DNA of 64,000 bases from Haloglomus litoreum (lineage in GTDB: Archaea; Halobacteriota; Halobacteria; Halobacteriales; Haloarculaceae), in NCBI RefSeq assembly GCF_029338515.1, contig NZ_CP119988.1:2542001-2606000 (forward strand), given 5' to 3'. Positions 1-7,965 of this stretch are shown one piece after another. The stretch's first letter is position 1. Every line of letters starts with the position of its first letter. The position numbers were made by a program, and so were the translations under genes. The notes beneath the pieces were generated by a model, which saw only the letters and a program-made list of their open reading frames with translations, did not search any database and was not told the DNA's origin.

Positions 1-2
1 TC

Positions 3-317
3 ATCCGGGGGTACCACGCCGACGTCGACTACGAGCGGGCGGGCTATCAGCTGTTCACGCTCATCGTCTGCACGGCACCGATTCCGGACCGCGAGGAGCT
101 GGCGGCGGCGGCGGCCGACGTCCCGGGGGTCGTGGAGGTGCAGGAGGTGATGACGGGCGAGGCGAACGTCCTGGTGCAGGCCATCGGCCTGGACGGGGAC
201 GACCTGACCCGCATCGGGGAGGAACTCGACGAACTGGGGCTGCAGGTCTCCGACGAGGACCTGATCCGGAACACGCACCGGCGCCCGTTCGCGAACTTCG
301 AGGCGGGCGAGGACTGA
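3..317 (+). CDS. Lrp/AsnC-family transcriptional regulator, C-terminal part (5' end outside window)
   Basis: The reading frame is open from the first bases and ends with TGA at 315-317, so only the C-terminal ~104 residues are present. They begin with a strand of the type 'GYHADVDYERAGYQLFT', followed by the alpha-beta RAM fold of Lrp/AsnC proteins, including 'VPGVVEVQEVMTGEANVLVQA', a typical effector-binding and oligomerisation surface. The N-terminal HTH must lie upstream of the window. Family assignment is by motif and fold reading. The target genes and the ligand cannot be inferred. The gene converges on the CNNM gene, with a GC-rich hairpin between them. Confidence 0.75.
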   Translation: MRGYHADVDYERAGYQLFTLIVCTAPIPDREELAAAAADVPGVVEVQEVMTGEANVLVQAIGLDGDDLTRIGEELDELGLQVSDEDLIRNTHRRPFANFEAGED

Positions 318-322
318 CCATC

Positions 323-340
323 CCCGGGTCGAGGCCCGGG
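323..340. terminator. GC hairpin between convergent genes
   Basis: A six-base inverted repeat CCCGGG (323-328 and 335-340) is separated by a 6-nt loop, 6 bases after the Lrp-like stop codon and before the end of the opposing CNNM gene. There is no T-tract, so a terminator role is only inferred from position. Confidence 0.3.
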
Positions 341-388
341 CTCACCGCTATGGCTGGGATGTGAAATCGCCGAGGGAGGCCGGCCCTG

Positions 389-1552
389 TCAGGCGCCGCT
401 GGCGTCGTCACCTGCCGGGCGGGTCGTGGGGTCGGCCGTGAGACCCGGCGGGGTCTCCTCGTCGAGCGGGTCCTCCAGTTCGCCGGTGATGGCCTCGAAG
501 GCGTCCGTGGCGGTGACCAGCCCGAGGACCGTCGTCTCCCCGTCCGGGTCGACCACCAGCGCGAGTTCCTGCTTCTCGTCCTGGAACCGGTCGATGAGGT
601 CCGCGACGCTGAGATCGGCCGGGACGGTCATCGGGTCGGCCGCGAGGTCCGACAGGGTGAGCTCGCCCGCTTCCAGGTCGTCCAGGTCCCGGAGAACCGC
701 CGGGACGTAGACGATGCCGCGGAAGTCGGAGACGTCCTCACCGACGAGTGGGAACCGGGTGTGTGGATGCTCGCGGATGCGCTCGACGTTCACCTCCAGC
801 GGCTCCTGTACGGAGAGGGGCGTGATGGCCTCGGCATCGACCATCACGTCCTGGACCTGGACGCGGTCGATGTAGAGGGCGTTCATCACCTCCTCGCGCC
901 GGTCCGCCGGGACCCCGAGCGCGCGCATCCGCTCGCCCATCGCGGCGCGCAGGTCCGCACGGTCGCTGGGGCGGTCGCCCCCCTCCTCGCCCTCGATCTC
1001 CTCCTCGGCCCACGCTCGGCTGATGGTGACGCCGAACGCGCCGAGCAGCTTCTTCGCGACCCAGTCCGCGAAGAGGATGACCGGGCTCATGAGCTTCGTC
1101 CAGTAGTAGAGCGGCCGGGCGCCGTGCTTCGCGACGAACTTCGAGCGCTCGACGCCCAGATAGGTCGGGGCCTGCTCCCCGATGATGACGTGGAGGATGT
1201 TGATCAGCGCCAGCGCCACGATGACCGAGATGGCGGCGTGGCTCGCCCCGCCGGCGGAGAACCCGACGGCCCGGAACAGCGGGTCGATGGCCGCGGTCAG
1301 CGCGGGCTCTGCGACCACGCCGAGTCCGACGCTGGAGACGGTGATCCCGACCTGGCAGCCCGACAGGTAGATCTCCAGGCGCTCGGTCATCTCCCAGGCC
1401 CGGTCGAGCCCTGGGTGGCCGGTGAACTCCTCGCGCGCGAACTGGCGGACCCGTGTCATCGCGAACTCGGTCGTGACGAAGAAGCCGTTGGCGAACAGGA
1501 GGACGACACCCCCGATCAGACGAAGTCCGACGAGTGCAGCGCTCGAAGCCAT
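389..1552 (-). CDS. CNNM/CBS-domain membrane protein (HlyC/CorC family)
   Basis: About 387 residues. The N-terminal half is a CNNM (DUF21) transmembrane domain. The first helix is at residues 5-27 and further helices lie at about 62-90, 103-125 and 145-165, with the family's 'GEQAPTYLGVERS' loop after the third helix. A CBS pair follows at about 230-350 ('VMVDAEAITPLSVQEPL', 'DLAADPMTVPADLSVADLI'). The family is linked to magnesium or other cation efflux; the bacterial 'hemolysin' label is historical. The usual C-terminal CorC/HlyC domain is absent. The frame stays open upstream to 1633, but the ATG at 1552 puts the first hydrophobic helix at the N terminus as in homologues. It is transcribed away from the thioredoxin gene's 3' end. 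Confidence 0.85.
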   Translation of the reverse strand: MASSAALVGLRLIGGVVLLFANGFFVTTEFAMTRVRQFAREEFTGHPGLDRAWEMTERLEIYLSGCQVGITVSSVGLGVVAEPALTAAIDPLFRAVGFSAGGASHAAISVIVALALINILHVIIGEQAPTYLGVERSKFVAKHGARPLYYWTKLMSPVILFADWVAKKLLGAFGVTISRAWAEEEIEGEEGGDRPSDRADLRAAMGERMRALGVPADRREEVMNALYIDRVQVQDVMVDAEAITPLSVQEPLEVNVERIREHPHTRFPLVGEDVSDFRGIVYVPAVLRDLDDLEAGELTLSDLAADPMTVPADLSVADLIDRFQDEKQELALVVDPDGETTVLGLVTATDAFEAITGELEDPLDEETPPGLTADPTTRPAGDDASGA

Positions 1553-1636
1553 CGATACTGGCGCTTCTGTCGCGCGACAAAAAGGGGTTCTGGCACGGCG
1601 GCACCGTGAGACGCCGTACCGGGCCGTCAGCAACCT

Positions 1637-2068
1637 CTACGCCGCCCGGATGGCGTTCACGTAGGTCGCCTTGTCCTTGACGCCGACCCACTCGCCCGCG
1701 GGCTCGCCAGCACGGAACAGGTGGACCGTCGGGACACCGCGGACACCGAACTGCTGTGCGAGCGGCTGGTTCGCGTCGATGTCGATCTTCACGACGGCGG
1801 CGTCCTCCTCGGCGGCGATCTCCTCGATGGTCGGCGCGAGCATCTTGCACGGACCGCACCAGTCGGCGTAGAAGTCCGCCAGCACGACATCGTGCTCGGC
1901 GAGGACCGACTCGAGGTGGTCGGCGCCGTCGATGTGGATCGGTTCGGTGGGGCCACCGTCGGCCGCGGTCCCCTGCTGGCCCTCCTCGGCGGTCGAGAGC
2001 AACTCCTCACGCTTCTGCTCGCGGATGGCTTCGATCTCCTCGTCCTCCGTATCGCTCGGCTCACTCAT
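1637..2068 (-). CDS. trxA: Thioredoxin
   Basis: 143 residues: a ~45-residue acidic N-terminal extension, then a complete thioredoxin fold. The redox motif is W70-C71-G-P-C74-K in 'DFYADWCGPCKMLAP', and the cis-proline is P115 in 'GVRGVPTVHLF'. It would reduce protein disulfides in the cytoplasm, using reductant from a thioredoxin reductase such as the one at 62402-63463. The acidic extension is not part of the catalytic fold and is common in halophilic thioredoxins. A TTCTTAATC stretch about 30 nt before the ATG suggests a leaderless promoter. Confidence 0.93.
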   Translation of the reverse strand: MSEPSDTEDEEIEAIREQKREELLSTAEEGQQGTAADGGPTEPIHIDGADHLESVLAEHDVVLADFYADWCGPCKMLAPTIEEIAAEEDAAVVKIDIDANQPLAQQFGVRGVPTVHLFRAGEPAGEWVGVKDKATYVNAIRAA

Positions 2069-2269
2069 ATGTCGGCATAGGGACCTCCAGAGATTAAGAA
2101 CCCCGGGGTCGTGTCCGGATTCCGCATTCGCGCCCTCGCCGCGACACAGGAATCCGGCTGCCCGTCGACCGCCGTGGGCGGACCCGTGTCGCGATGTCGT
2201 CGGACCCCGGACAGACGGGCGTCAGACGCGCGGGGAAGCTTGATAATCGGTGACCGCAACGGCCCGTCC

Positions 2270-2575
2270 ATGACCGAGGAACCACAGGAGATCACGACGC
2301 TGGTCGGTCGGGAGGTCTACTCGAACAACGGCGTCTTCGTCGGCCAGGTTGAGGACCTGCGACTCGATGTGGACGCACGCGGCGTGACGGGGCTGGCGCT
2401 GACCCAGCTCAACCACGACCTCTTCGACGAGCGAGCCAGCGGGAGCCGCGGCGTCATCATCCCGTACCGCTGGGTCCGGTCGGTCGGCGACATCATCCTG
2501 GTGAACAGCATCGTCGAGCGGATGCACGGCACCAACGAGGAGGAGGAGGCGCTGGCGGCGGCCTCCTCGGCCTGA
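2270..2575 (+). CDS. PRC-barrel domain protein
   Basis: 101 residues forming a single PRC-barrel, starting 'LVGREVYSNNGVFVGQVED' and continuing through 'GVIIPYRWVRSVGDIILV'. PRC-barrels occur in photosynthetic reaction-centre H subunits, RimM and small archaeal proteins that probably bind RNA or proteins; no specific role can be assigned. The ATG at 2270 is chosen over earlier in-frame starts because it begins the domain and lies about 26 nt after a CTTGATAATC box, the usual haloarchaeal leaderless spacing. It converges on the DHH gene. Confidence 0.85.
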   Translation: MTEEPQEITTLVGREVYSNNGVFVGQVEDLRLDVDARGVTGLALTQLNHDLFDERASGSRGVIIPYRWVRSVGDIILVNSIVERMHGTNEEEEALAAASSA

Positions 2576-2583
2576 CAGGTCCG

Positions 2584-2599
2584 CGCCCGCCAGCGGGCG
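2584..2599. terminator. GC hairpin between convergent PRC and DHH genes
   Basis: CGCCCG (2584-2589) and CGGGCG (2594-2599) pair around a 4-nt loop in the 36-bp gap between two converging genes. It could serve both strands. There is no obvious U-run on either side. Confidence 0.35.
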
Positions 2600-2611
2600 A
2601 CGGGACGGCGC

Positions 2612-4081
2612 TCAGGAGCCGTTCGCCGGCTCGCCGCCGCTCCCGCCCTCGACCTCCACGTCGACGCCCATCGCCTCGAAGAGCTTCGACTTCACCGCCT
2701 GCTCGGTCAGGCTCAGCAGCGTCTCCCGGTTCCCGCCGTTCCCCTCCAGTCCCGTGAAGATGCCGAGCGGGATCTCCGCGGTCGCGTCCGTCGAGTGGCC
2801 GCGGGCCTCGCCGATGGCCCCGAAGGCGTCCTCGAGGACCGCACCGATGTTCATCCGGATGTCCTTCGAGCGCGCCGCGAGGTGGATGGTGTCGTCCGTG
2901 ACCGCGAAGACGGCCGTGGTGGTGATGCCCTCCAGGTTGAGGAGCTGCTGTGCGGCCTGCGAGACGGCGGTCTTGTCGCGGATGAACCCCGCGTTGGAGA
3001 CCAGATGCGAGCCCTGGACGTCCCGGTTCCGGATGGCCTCGGCGAGCACGTCCAGCGTCTCCGGCGACAGCGAGGGTGACTCGACCTGCTCCAGCGTGTC
3101 GTGGTTGGCGAACGGGTAGAGGTACGCCGCTGCGGTGAGGTCCGCGGGCGTGGTGTCGCGCTTGAAGTCGAGCGTCTCCTCGCGGATGCCGTACAGCAGC
3201 GCGGTCGCGACCTCCTCGCTCAGGTTGAGATCGAACTCCTGGATGTACTTCGTCAGGATGGTCGAGGTCGAGGAGACGTTGGGCCGGATGTCCGCGAACT
3301 CGGCCTCGTACTCGAGCTCGGGCTCGAAGTGGTCGATCAGGATGTCCGGCTGCCGGTCGAGGTCGTACTCGGTGACGCGGGCGTAGTCGACCAGCGCGAG
3401 TGTGTCGTACGAGGAGAGGTCGTCGCGGTCGAGCGGCGCGAGTTCGATCCCGAGCAGGTTGACGAACGCGCGGTTCTCCTGGTGGCCGATCTCGCCCTCG
3501 TAGCGGATGTCGGCCTCCACGCCCAGCGACTCGGCGATGGCCTTCAGCGCGACGGCGCTGGCGATCGAATCGGGGTCCGGCGAGCGATGCGCGAGGATGG
3601 CGAGCCGCTCGCCCCGGCTCAGCACCTCGGCGAGCCGCTCGGCGCGGTGCTCCAGTTCACCCGTTTCGAGCGCCCGGAGCGCCGAGTCGGCGATGACCTC
3701 GGAAGGGTTGATGACCACGTCCACGCCGAGTTCCGTGAGTTCGTCCGCCGTGACGGGGTCCGAGGCCCGGACGACGATGAACTGGTCGTCGCCGCGGCTC
3801 CGGATGTTCTCGACGGCCGCCTTGTTCGCGGCCACGTCCGAGGACATGATGAGGATGACGTCGCGGTCGCCGATGGCGTCGGCGACGTCCGGTTCGGCGA
3901 TGTCGGCGGTCCGTGCGTCGAGGTCCTGGTCGCGCAGCGCCTCCACCCTGCCCTCGTCGTGGTCGAGGATGAGGACGTCCTTCCCCTCGGACTCCAGTTC
4001 CTCGGCCACGGCGTGGCCCACGCTCCCACAGCCGAGGATCGCGTAGGTCGACATCGAGGCCATCGAGACGGCGCTGCTCAT
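2612..4081 (-). CDS. NAD-binding (TrkA-N) / DHH-family phosphoesterase fusion
   Basis: 489 residues. Residues ~10-130 form a Rossmann TrkA-N/RCK-N domain ('YAILGCGSVGHAVAEEL'). Residues ~155-450 are a DHH/DHHA1 phosphoesterase with metal motif 'AHRSPDPDSIAS', aspartate 'LALVDYARV' and a C-terminal 'GGNRETLLSL' DHHA1 segment. The family hydrolyses short oligonucleotides or cyclic dinucleotides. The N-terminal domain suggests nucleotide sensing, with potassium or c-di-AMP signalling as one possibility; that is inference. The motif that gives the family its name reads DHF ('ILIDHFEPE') rather than DHH. The ATG at 4081 lies ~27 nt from a TTTTTGTAG box; an alternative ATG at 4054 starts exactly at the Rossmann strand. 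Confidence 0.85.
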   Translation of the reverse strand: MSSAVSMASMSTYAILGCGSVGHAVAEELESEGKDVLILDHDEGRVEALRDQDLDARTADIAEPDVADAIGDRDVILIMSSDVAANKAAVENIRSRGDDQFIVVRASDPVTADELTELGVDVVINPSEVIADSALRALETGELEHRAERLAEVLSRGERLAILAHRSPDPDSIASAVALKAIAESLGVEADIRYEGEIGHQENRAFVNLLGIELAPLDRDDLSSYDTLALVDYARVTEYDLDRQPDILIDHFEPELEYEAEFADIRPNVSSTSTILTKYIQEFDLNLSEEVATALLYGIREETLDFKRDTTPADLTAAAYLYPFANHDTLEQVESPSLSPETLDVLAEAIRNRDVQGSHLVSNAGFIRDKTAVSQAAQQLLNLEGITTTAVFAVTDDTIHLAARSKDIRMNIGAVLEDAFGAIGEARGHSTDATAEIPLGIFTGLEGNGGNRETLLSLTEQAVKSKLFEAMGVDVEVEGGSGGEPANGS

Positions 4082-4218
4082 GTTGGCGGTTCTTGCGGCG
4101 GCGGGCTACAAAAACCCCGTCCTCCGACGCGACCGGGGCGCCGCGTGACCCCGTGACACACGGGTCAGAGCGGGGGAAACGCAACCCTTTAGCATCGCAC
4201 CTCGCTACCCGGGAGTGA

Positions 4219-4292
4219 GGGCTGATAGCTCAGCCAGGCAGAGCGTCTGGCTCTTAACCAGACGGTCGAGGGTTCAAATCCCTCTCAGCCCG
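4219..4292 (+). tRNA. tRNA-Lys (anticodon CTT)
   Basis: A 74-nt cloverleaf. The acceptor GGGCTGA (4219-4225) pairs with TCAGCCC (4285-4291), with discriminator G. The anticodon stem TCTGG/CCAGA encloses loop CTCTTAA, so the anticodon is CTT (4253-4255), reading AAG. The T-arm has GGTTCAAATCC. CCA is not encoded. An AACCCTTTAGC stretch ~28 nt upstream may be the promoter. Confidence 0.96.
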
Positions 4293-4333
4293 TGTTCTGA
4301 CGACCACCACCATCCCAGCGACGGCGTTAGCGG

Positions 4334-4768
4334 TCAGTTCGCGCTCGACACCTCCTCCCTGAGCGTGTCGACCACGGCGATCCCCGTCCCGGCGAGGGCG
4401 CCGCCCGCGGCCGCGATACCGACGAGACAGGCGGCGAACAGGAGGGTCAGGCCGAACTCCTGCCAGGGGGCGAGCAGTTCGGGGGCGGCGGTGTTGATGC
4501 CGACGTGGACCCCGTTCCGGTGGTAGCCGATGGGGGCGAACGCGCCCGCGCTGGCGAGGTAGACCAGGCCAGCCCACGGCAGCGCGCCGACCAGGCCGGC
4601 CGTCGCGCCCGCGATGCTGCCGTCGAGGGGGCGCTCGCAGCCGTGGCCGGCGAGCCAGCCCCCGAACGCGGCCCCGATGCCGGTCGGGAGGGTGAGCAGG
4701 ACGACGATACCGCCAAGCAGCGTCTTGCCGGCTCGCGTCGCGAACCGGTGGAGGGCATCTCGGGTCAT
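4334..4768 (-). CDS. Small haloarchaeal membrane protein (DUF5518-like)
   Basis: 144 residues with four probable transmembrane segments: ~18-38, a glycine-rich 50-72, an interrupted stretch ~58-82, and 105-132. The pattern of Gly/Ala-rich helices around an 'AGATAGLVGALPWAGL' segment resembles the haloarchaeal DUF5518 family; that assignment is tentative. No catalytic residues are visible. It is transcribed divergently from the HTH gene at 4891, and the shared upstream region contains a perfect 25-bp inverted repeat. Confidence 0.65.
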   Translation of the reverse strand: MTRDALHRFATRAGKTLLGGIVVLLTLPTGIGAAFGGWLAGHGCERPLDGSIAGATAGLVGALPWAGLVYLASAGAFAPIGYHRNGVHVGINTAAPELLAPWQEFGLTLLFAACLVGIAAAGGALAGTGIAVVDTLREEVSSAN

Positions 4769-4809
4769 TCGCGTTCGATACGAGAGGGGCCAGGGTAGAG
4801 GGCCTGTCC

Positions 4810-4834
4810 CCTGGCTTCAGCGCCTGAAGCCAGG
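4810..4834. repeat. Perfect 25-bp inverted repeat (11-bp arms)
   Basis: CCTGGCTTCAG (4810-4820) and its exact complement CTGAAGCCAGG (4824-4834) flank CGC. It lies between two divergent genes, ~25 bp upstream of the TATA-like box of the HTH gene. It could be an operator, a transcribed hairpin or a remnant end of a mobile element; no transposase is nearby. Confidence 0.7.
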
Positions 4835-4858
4835 CACAACTCCGACACCGACCGAACA

Positions 4859-4866
4859 GTTATACG
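4859..4866 (+). promoter_or_regulatory. TATA-like box for HTH gene
   Basis: GTTATACG is centred ~28 nt before the GTG at 4891, which fits a leaderless transcript and supports that start codon. Confidence 0.5.
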
Positions 4867-4890
4867 GGTCCGTGGAGTCGCTTCAGGACC

Positions 4891-5232
4891 GTGTCGGGGG
4901 AGCCGGACGCCGGCGAGGTCGCGGACCTGCTCGCGGACGACTGCGCGCGACAGATACTCGTCGAGACGAAGGCGGCGGCCCGCTCGGCCGCCGAGCTGAG
5001 CGACCGGACGGGTGTCTCGGAGCCGACGGTGTACCGACGGCTCGAACGCCTCCGGGAACACGACCTCGTCAGCGAGGAGCTGCGGCCGGTCCCCGACGGC
5101 AGGAACTACCGCGTCTACCGGGCCGAACTCGACGGCATCGAGTTCGACCTCGACACGGACGGGTTCTCGGTCGCGGTCGCACGCAGCGAGCGGATGGCCG
5201 ACCGGTTCACGCGGTTCGTCGAGGAGATGTGA
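4891..5232 (+). CDS. Winged-helix HTH regulator (ArsR-like)
   Basis: 113 residues from a GTG start. A compact winged helix occupies residues ~8-75: 'LADDCARQILVETKAA', then recognition helix 'VSEPTVYRRLERLREHDLV', then a wing ending in 'GRNYRVYRAEL'. No metal- or ligand-binding cluster is evident. It is followed after 2 nt by a small membrane protein, and the same two-gene arrangement recurs at 41811-41088, so the pair is probably a functional unit, perhaps a regulator controlled by or controlling the membrane partner. The GTG is favoured by the TATA-like box 28 nt upstream. Confidence 0.85.
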   Translation: MSGEPDAGEVADLLADDCARQILVETKAAARSAAELSDRTGVSEPTVYRRLERLREHDLVSEELRPVPDGRNYRVYRAELDGIEFDLDTDGFSVAVARSERMADRFTRFVEEM

Positions 5233-5234
5233 CG

Positions 5235-5552
5235 ATGTACGCACTACCACTCCAGTCGTTCGACCTCGAGACGCTCGCTCTGGTTCGGCAGGCCAGCGAG
5301 GCACTCTCGGTACTGCTCGGGCTCGCCATCGCCTACATCGCCTACCGTGGGTACCGGCGGAACGGGAGCCGTCCGATGCTGTTCGTCGCCGCCGGGTTCG
5401 CACTCGTCCTCGGCGTCCCGGCGCTGCTCACCGTGGCGCTCTACGTGCTGCTGTCGGTCCCGCTCCCGGTCGTGAACGCCCTCGCGCAGGCCTGCGAGCT
5501 GCTGGGCCTGGGGGCCATCCTCTACGGACTCTGGACGCCGGGCGCGTCCTGA
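5235..5552 (+). CDS. Small three-helix membrane protein, partner of the HTH gene (DUF7521-like)
   Basis: 105 residues with three transmembrane helices at about 22-42, 50-75 and 80-102, and a positively charged loop 'YRGYRRNGSRP' after helix 1. It begins 2 nt after the HTH stop, so the two are surely cotranscribed. The arrangement resembles a small haloarchaeal family often adjacent to ArsR-like regulators (I believe DUF7521). A paralogue lies at 41088-41381. Function unknown; membrane location is read from hydropathy. Confidence 0.75.
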   Translation: MYALPLQSFDLETLALVRQASEALSVLLGLAIAYIAYRGYRRNGSRPMLFVAAGFALVLGVPALLTVALYVLLSVPLPVVNALAQACELLGLGAILYGLWTPGAS

Positions 5553-5590
5553 GACACCGTGCTCCGGCGTTCACTGGTCGTCGAGGCCCG

Positions 5591-5779
5591 TCAGTCGCTC
5601 GCGCGCAACTCGACGATGCGGCCCGCCGGTTCGGACTCCTCGTCCTGCGGCGGCAGCGGGACGGTCACCACCTCGTGGTCGGCGTGTGCCTCGAAGAACC
5701 GCGCACGGTCGGCCACGGTGTCGGCGACGCACTCCTCGGGGCAGGTCCGGCACACACAGTGGAACAGGTCGTCGGACAT
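5591..5779 (-). CDS. Small cysteine-containing haloarchaeal protein
   Basis: 62 residues with a C-x-C-x2-C-x3-C cluster near the N terminus ('HCVCRTCPEECV'), followed by a helix and a short beta-type tail. The cysteine spacing suggests a small zinc-binding protein; this is inference. It converges on the membrane protein gene at 5552. Its codon bias and GC3 match its neighbours, which supports a real gene. No function is recognised. Confidence 0.6.
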   Translation of the reverse strand: MSDDLFHCVCRTCPEECVADTVADRARFFEAHADHEVVTVPLPPQDEESEPAGRIVELRASD

Positions 5780-5953
5780 ACACGTCCGATGGCGGGTACC
5801 GGGTATGAAAGTGGGTATCAGTCACACGGCCTGAACGGGCGTTCGAACGTCGGATAGGCCGGTTCTCGGTGGCTCTGCCCGGGATGGCGACACGAGACCA
5901 GGGGGTCGCGGCGCTGGGGCCCGGCCCCGTTCCGGTCGGATTCATCCGGCGGT

Positions 5954-6382
5954 TTATACGGCATCCTCCTGGTACTGCTCGACGTTCCCGCTCCCGACGG
6001 CCACCTCGACGAGTGCGCCACCCTCCTCGGTGTCGGCGTCGTCGTAGTCGGGCCCGTAGTACTTCTCGAAGAGGGCGTTCCGGGCGGCCCGGACGGTCTC
6101 CGGGTCCTCGACGACGCGGGCCGTGCCGCGGAGCACGACGCGCCACTCGACCGCGGCCTCGTCGGCACGCTCGATGGCGAGCGCGACGCGGGGGTTCTCC
6201 CGGACGTTCCGCAGCTTGCGGCCGCCGGTCAGGAGCGAGACCACGTCCCCGTCGTCGGCCGCCTCGTACGTGTACCAGACGGGAGCGACGTGTGGCCGGT
6301 CGTCCACGCTCGTCGCGAGGAAGGCGCTCAACGTCGCGTCGGCGACCTCCTCGCGGACGAAGGCTCGAGTGTCTGCATCCAT
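5954..6382 (-). CDS. Pyridoxamine 5'-phosphate oxidase-family FMN-binding protein
   Basis: 142 residues with a split-barrel fold: 'ATLSAFLATSVDDRPHVAPV', 'VWYTYEAADDGDVVSLLTGG', 'KLRNVRENPRVALAIE' and a C-terminal 'LFEKYYGP' helix. This pattern is typical of PNPOx-like proteins that bind FMN or F420. The true substrate is unknown; it is not the vitamin B6 enzyme itself. The ATG at 6382 begins at the natural N terminus; the upstream open frame is low-complexity. The neighbouring surface protein gene ends 50 bp beyond the start. Confidence 0.82.
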   Translation of the reverse strand: MDADTRAFVREEVADATLSAFLATSVDDRPHVAPVWYTYEAADDGDVVSLLTGGRKLRNVRENPRVALAIERADEAAVEWRVVLRGTARVVEDPETVRAARNALFEKYYGPDYDDADTEEGGALVEVAVGSGNVEQYQEDAV

Positions 6383-6432
6383 GGAGGACGGACGTGCGGG
6401 CCGGCAAAGAAGGGCGCGGCCGCACCTCCCCC

Positions 6433-7965
6433 TCAGGCTGCGCGGCGGGCCAGCCAGCACGCGGCCACGAGCAGCGCGGCCAGCATCGGCAGGACGCCGA
6501 AGCCGGGCCCGCCAGCCCCGGTTGGCTCCGTCGCGGGACCGCTCCCCTCGTCCGTGGGCGACGCGTCGGCGGGCGTCGTGGGCTCGGTCGGCGTCCCTCC
6601 GGACACCGTCACCGTCCCCACGGGTGCATCCCCGACCGCGAGCGTGTACTCGCCGGGCGCGTCGAACCGGTGGGTCAGCGTCGTCTCGGCGCGGCCACCC
6701 GCCGGGACGGTGACGGTCCGACCCGAGACGGCCGTACCGTCGACGTGGAGAACGAGCGTGGTCTCGACCGACTCCGCCGTCGGGTTCTCGACGACGACGG
6801 TGACGGCGCCGAGTCCACCCGTCGCGACGGCCTCGGTGAGCAGGGTCGACTCCGTGATCCGGACCTCGTCGGGCGGCCGCGTCGCGAGGGCGAACGTCGA
6901 CAGCCCGGGCGAGACCACCTCGTAGACGACCACGTCGCCGTCCTCGCGGACCGACGTGACCCGCGTCGTCTCCCAGCGACCGTCGTGATGGCGGTAGAGC
7001 GTCACCGAAGCCGGGTCACGGTCGAGCGCGTCCAGTCGGGCGCGGGAGACGCGGAACGCGAACCCGACCGAGGAGATGTCGCTGTCCGGAACCGAGTGGT
7101 CGACCTGGACGTACCCCAGCGGCGCGTCGGCCCCCGCTACGTCGAACGGTGGGGCGCCATCGGGCGGCGCCGCGCTGGTGGATACGTCCAGCGTGAACGG
7201 CGCACCGCTCCGGGTCGTGACCGAGAGCCCGTCGAGCGTGACACCGTCGTCGTCCGGGCCACGACCGACCGGCACCTCGACCGGGTCGCCCGGGCGGGCA
7301 CCAGAGACCCTCACCCGGACGCGCCCGTCCTCGTCCCGCGAGACATCGACCGTGGGCCGCGACGCGGGCGCGTCGGCGCCGGGCGTCGGCGGCACGTCCG
7401 TCCGTGGCCCACCCGGCGTGCCCGGCGCTGTCGGGGCGCCGCCACCGTTCCTCCTGCCGTTGCCGCCATCACCGTTCCCGGGGGCCGGAGCGGGCGTCGC
7501 GGTTGGCGTGGGCGTGGGTGTCGGTGCGGGCGTCGGCGTGGGTGTGTCGGGTGGCTCCGGTGTCGGCGTCGGGTCGTCACCGCCCGAGGAGGCGGCGAGG
7601 TCGACCTGGCGCACGTCGGCCGAGCGCCACGTCGTCGTGCCGGCGCGTCGGCCATCGACGTAGAGGACGACGGCCGCGCCCTCGTCCTCACTGGTCCCGT
7701 CGACCTGGAGCTTGGGGTCGAACGCGCCCGGACCGCCGTAGGTGCCGCGTTGCTCGGTGACGAGGCGTCCGCGCTGCTCGCCGTCGAGGCGGGCGGTGAC
7801 GACGGTGCCCGCCGGAGCGGGGTTGCCGTCGATCGTCAGGCTGCCGTAGTACGCTGCCGGTGGTGGTGGCGGGGTGGCCACGACGGTCGGCGCGAACGAC
7901 GCGCACAGGACCGCCACGACGACGACCAGCAAGACGGCCCTCGCGAGGCGGGTACGCCGACTCAC
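6433..7965 (-). CDS. PGF-CTERM surface protein with CARDB-like domain
   Basis: 510 residues. It has an N-terminal Sec-type signal peptide (~1-30), then a beta domain, a threonine/proline-rich linker (~115-145, repeated PTPTP), a PGF-pre-PGF module (~270-350, with 'SVGFAFRVSRARLDAL') and a CARDB-like Ig domain (~355-440). A C-terminal PGF motif precedes a hydrophobic helix and Arg-Arg, as processed by archaeosortase A with lipid attachment. The protein would be anchored outside the cell. It overlaps the preceding beta-helix gene by 4 nt (ATGA), so the pair is translationally coupled; it may anchor or display the beta-helix protein. Low-complexity linkers suggest heavy O-glycosylation. Confidence 0.85.
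   Translation of the reverse strand: MSRRTRLARAVLLVVVVAVLCASFAPTVVATPPPPPAAYYGSLTIDGNPAPAGTVVTARLDGEQRGRLVTEQRGTYGGPGAFDPKLQVDGTSEDEGAAVVLYVDGRRAGTTTWRSADVRQVDLAASSGGDDPTPTPEPPDTPTPTPAPTPTPTPTATPAPAPGNGDGGNGRRNGGGAPTAPGTPGGPRTDVPPTPGADAPASRPTVDVSRDEDGRVRVRVSGARPGDPVEVPVGRGPDDDGVTLDGLSVTTRSGAPFTLDVSTSAAPPDGAPPFDVAGADAPLGYVQVDHSVPDSDISSVGFAFRVSRARLDALDRDPASVTLYRHHDGRWETTRVTSVREDGDVVVYEVVSPGLSTFALATRPPDEVRITESTLLTEAVATGGLGAVTVVVENPTAESVETTLVLHVDGTAVSGRTVTVPAGGRAETTLTHRFDAPGEYTLAVGDAPVGTVTVSGGTPTEPTTPADASPTDEGSGPATEPTGAGGPGFGVLPMLAALLVAACWLARRAA

Noticed and set aside
4219-4292. tRNA-Lys as an integrative-element attachment site
   Set aside because: No repeat of the tRNA 3' end and no integrase in the surrounding sequence.
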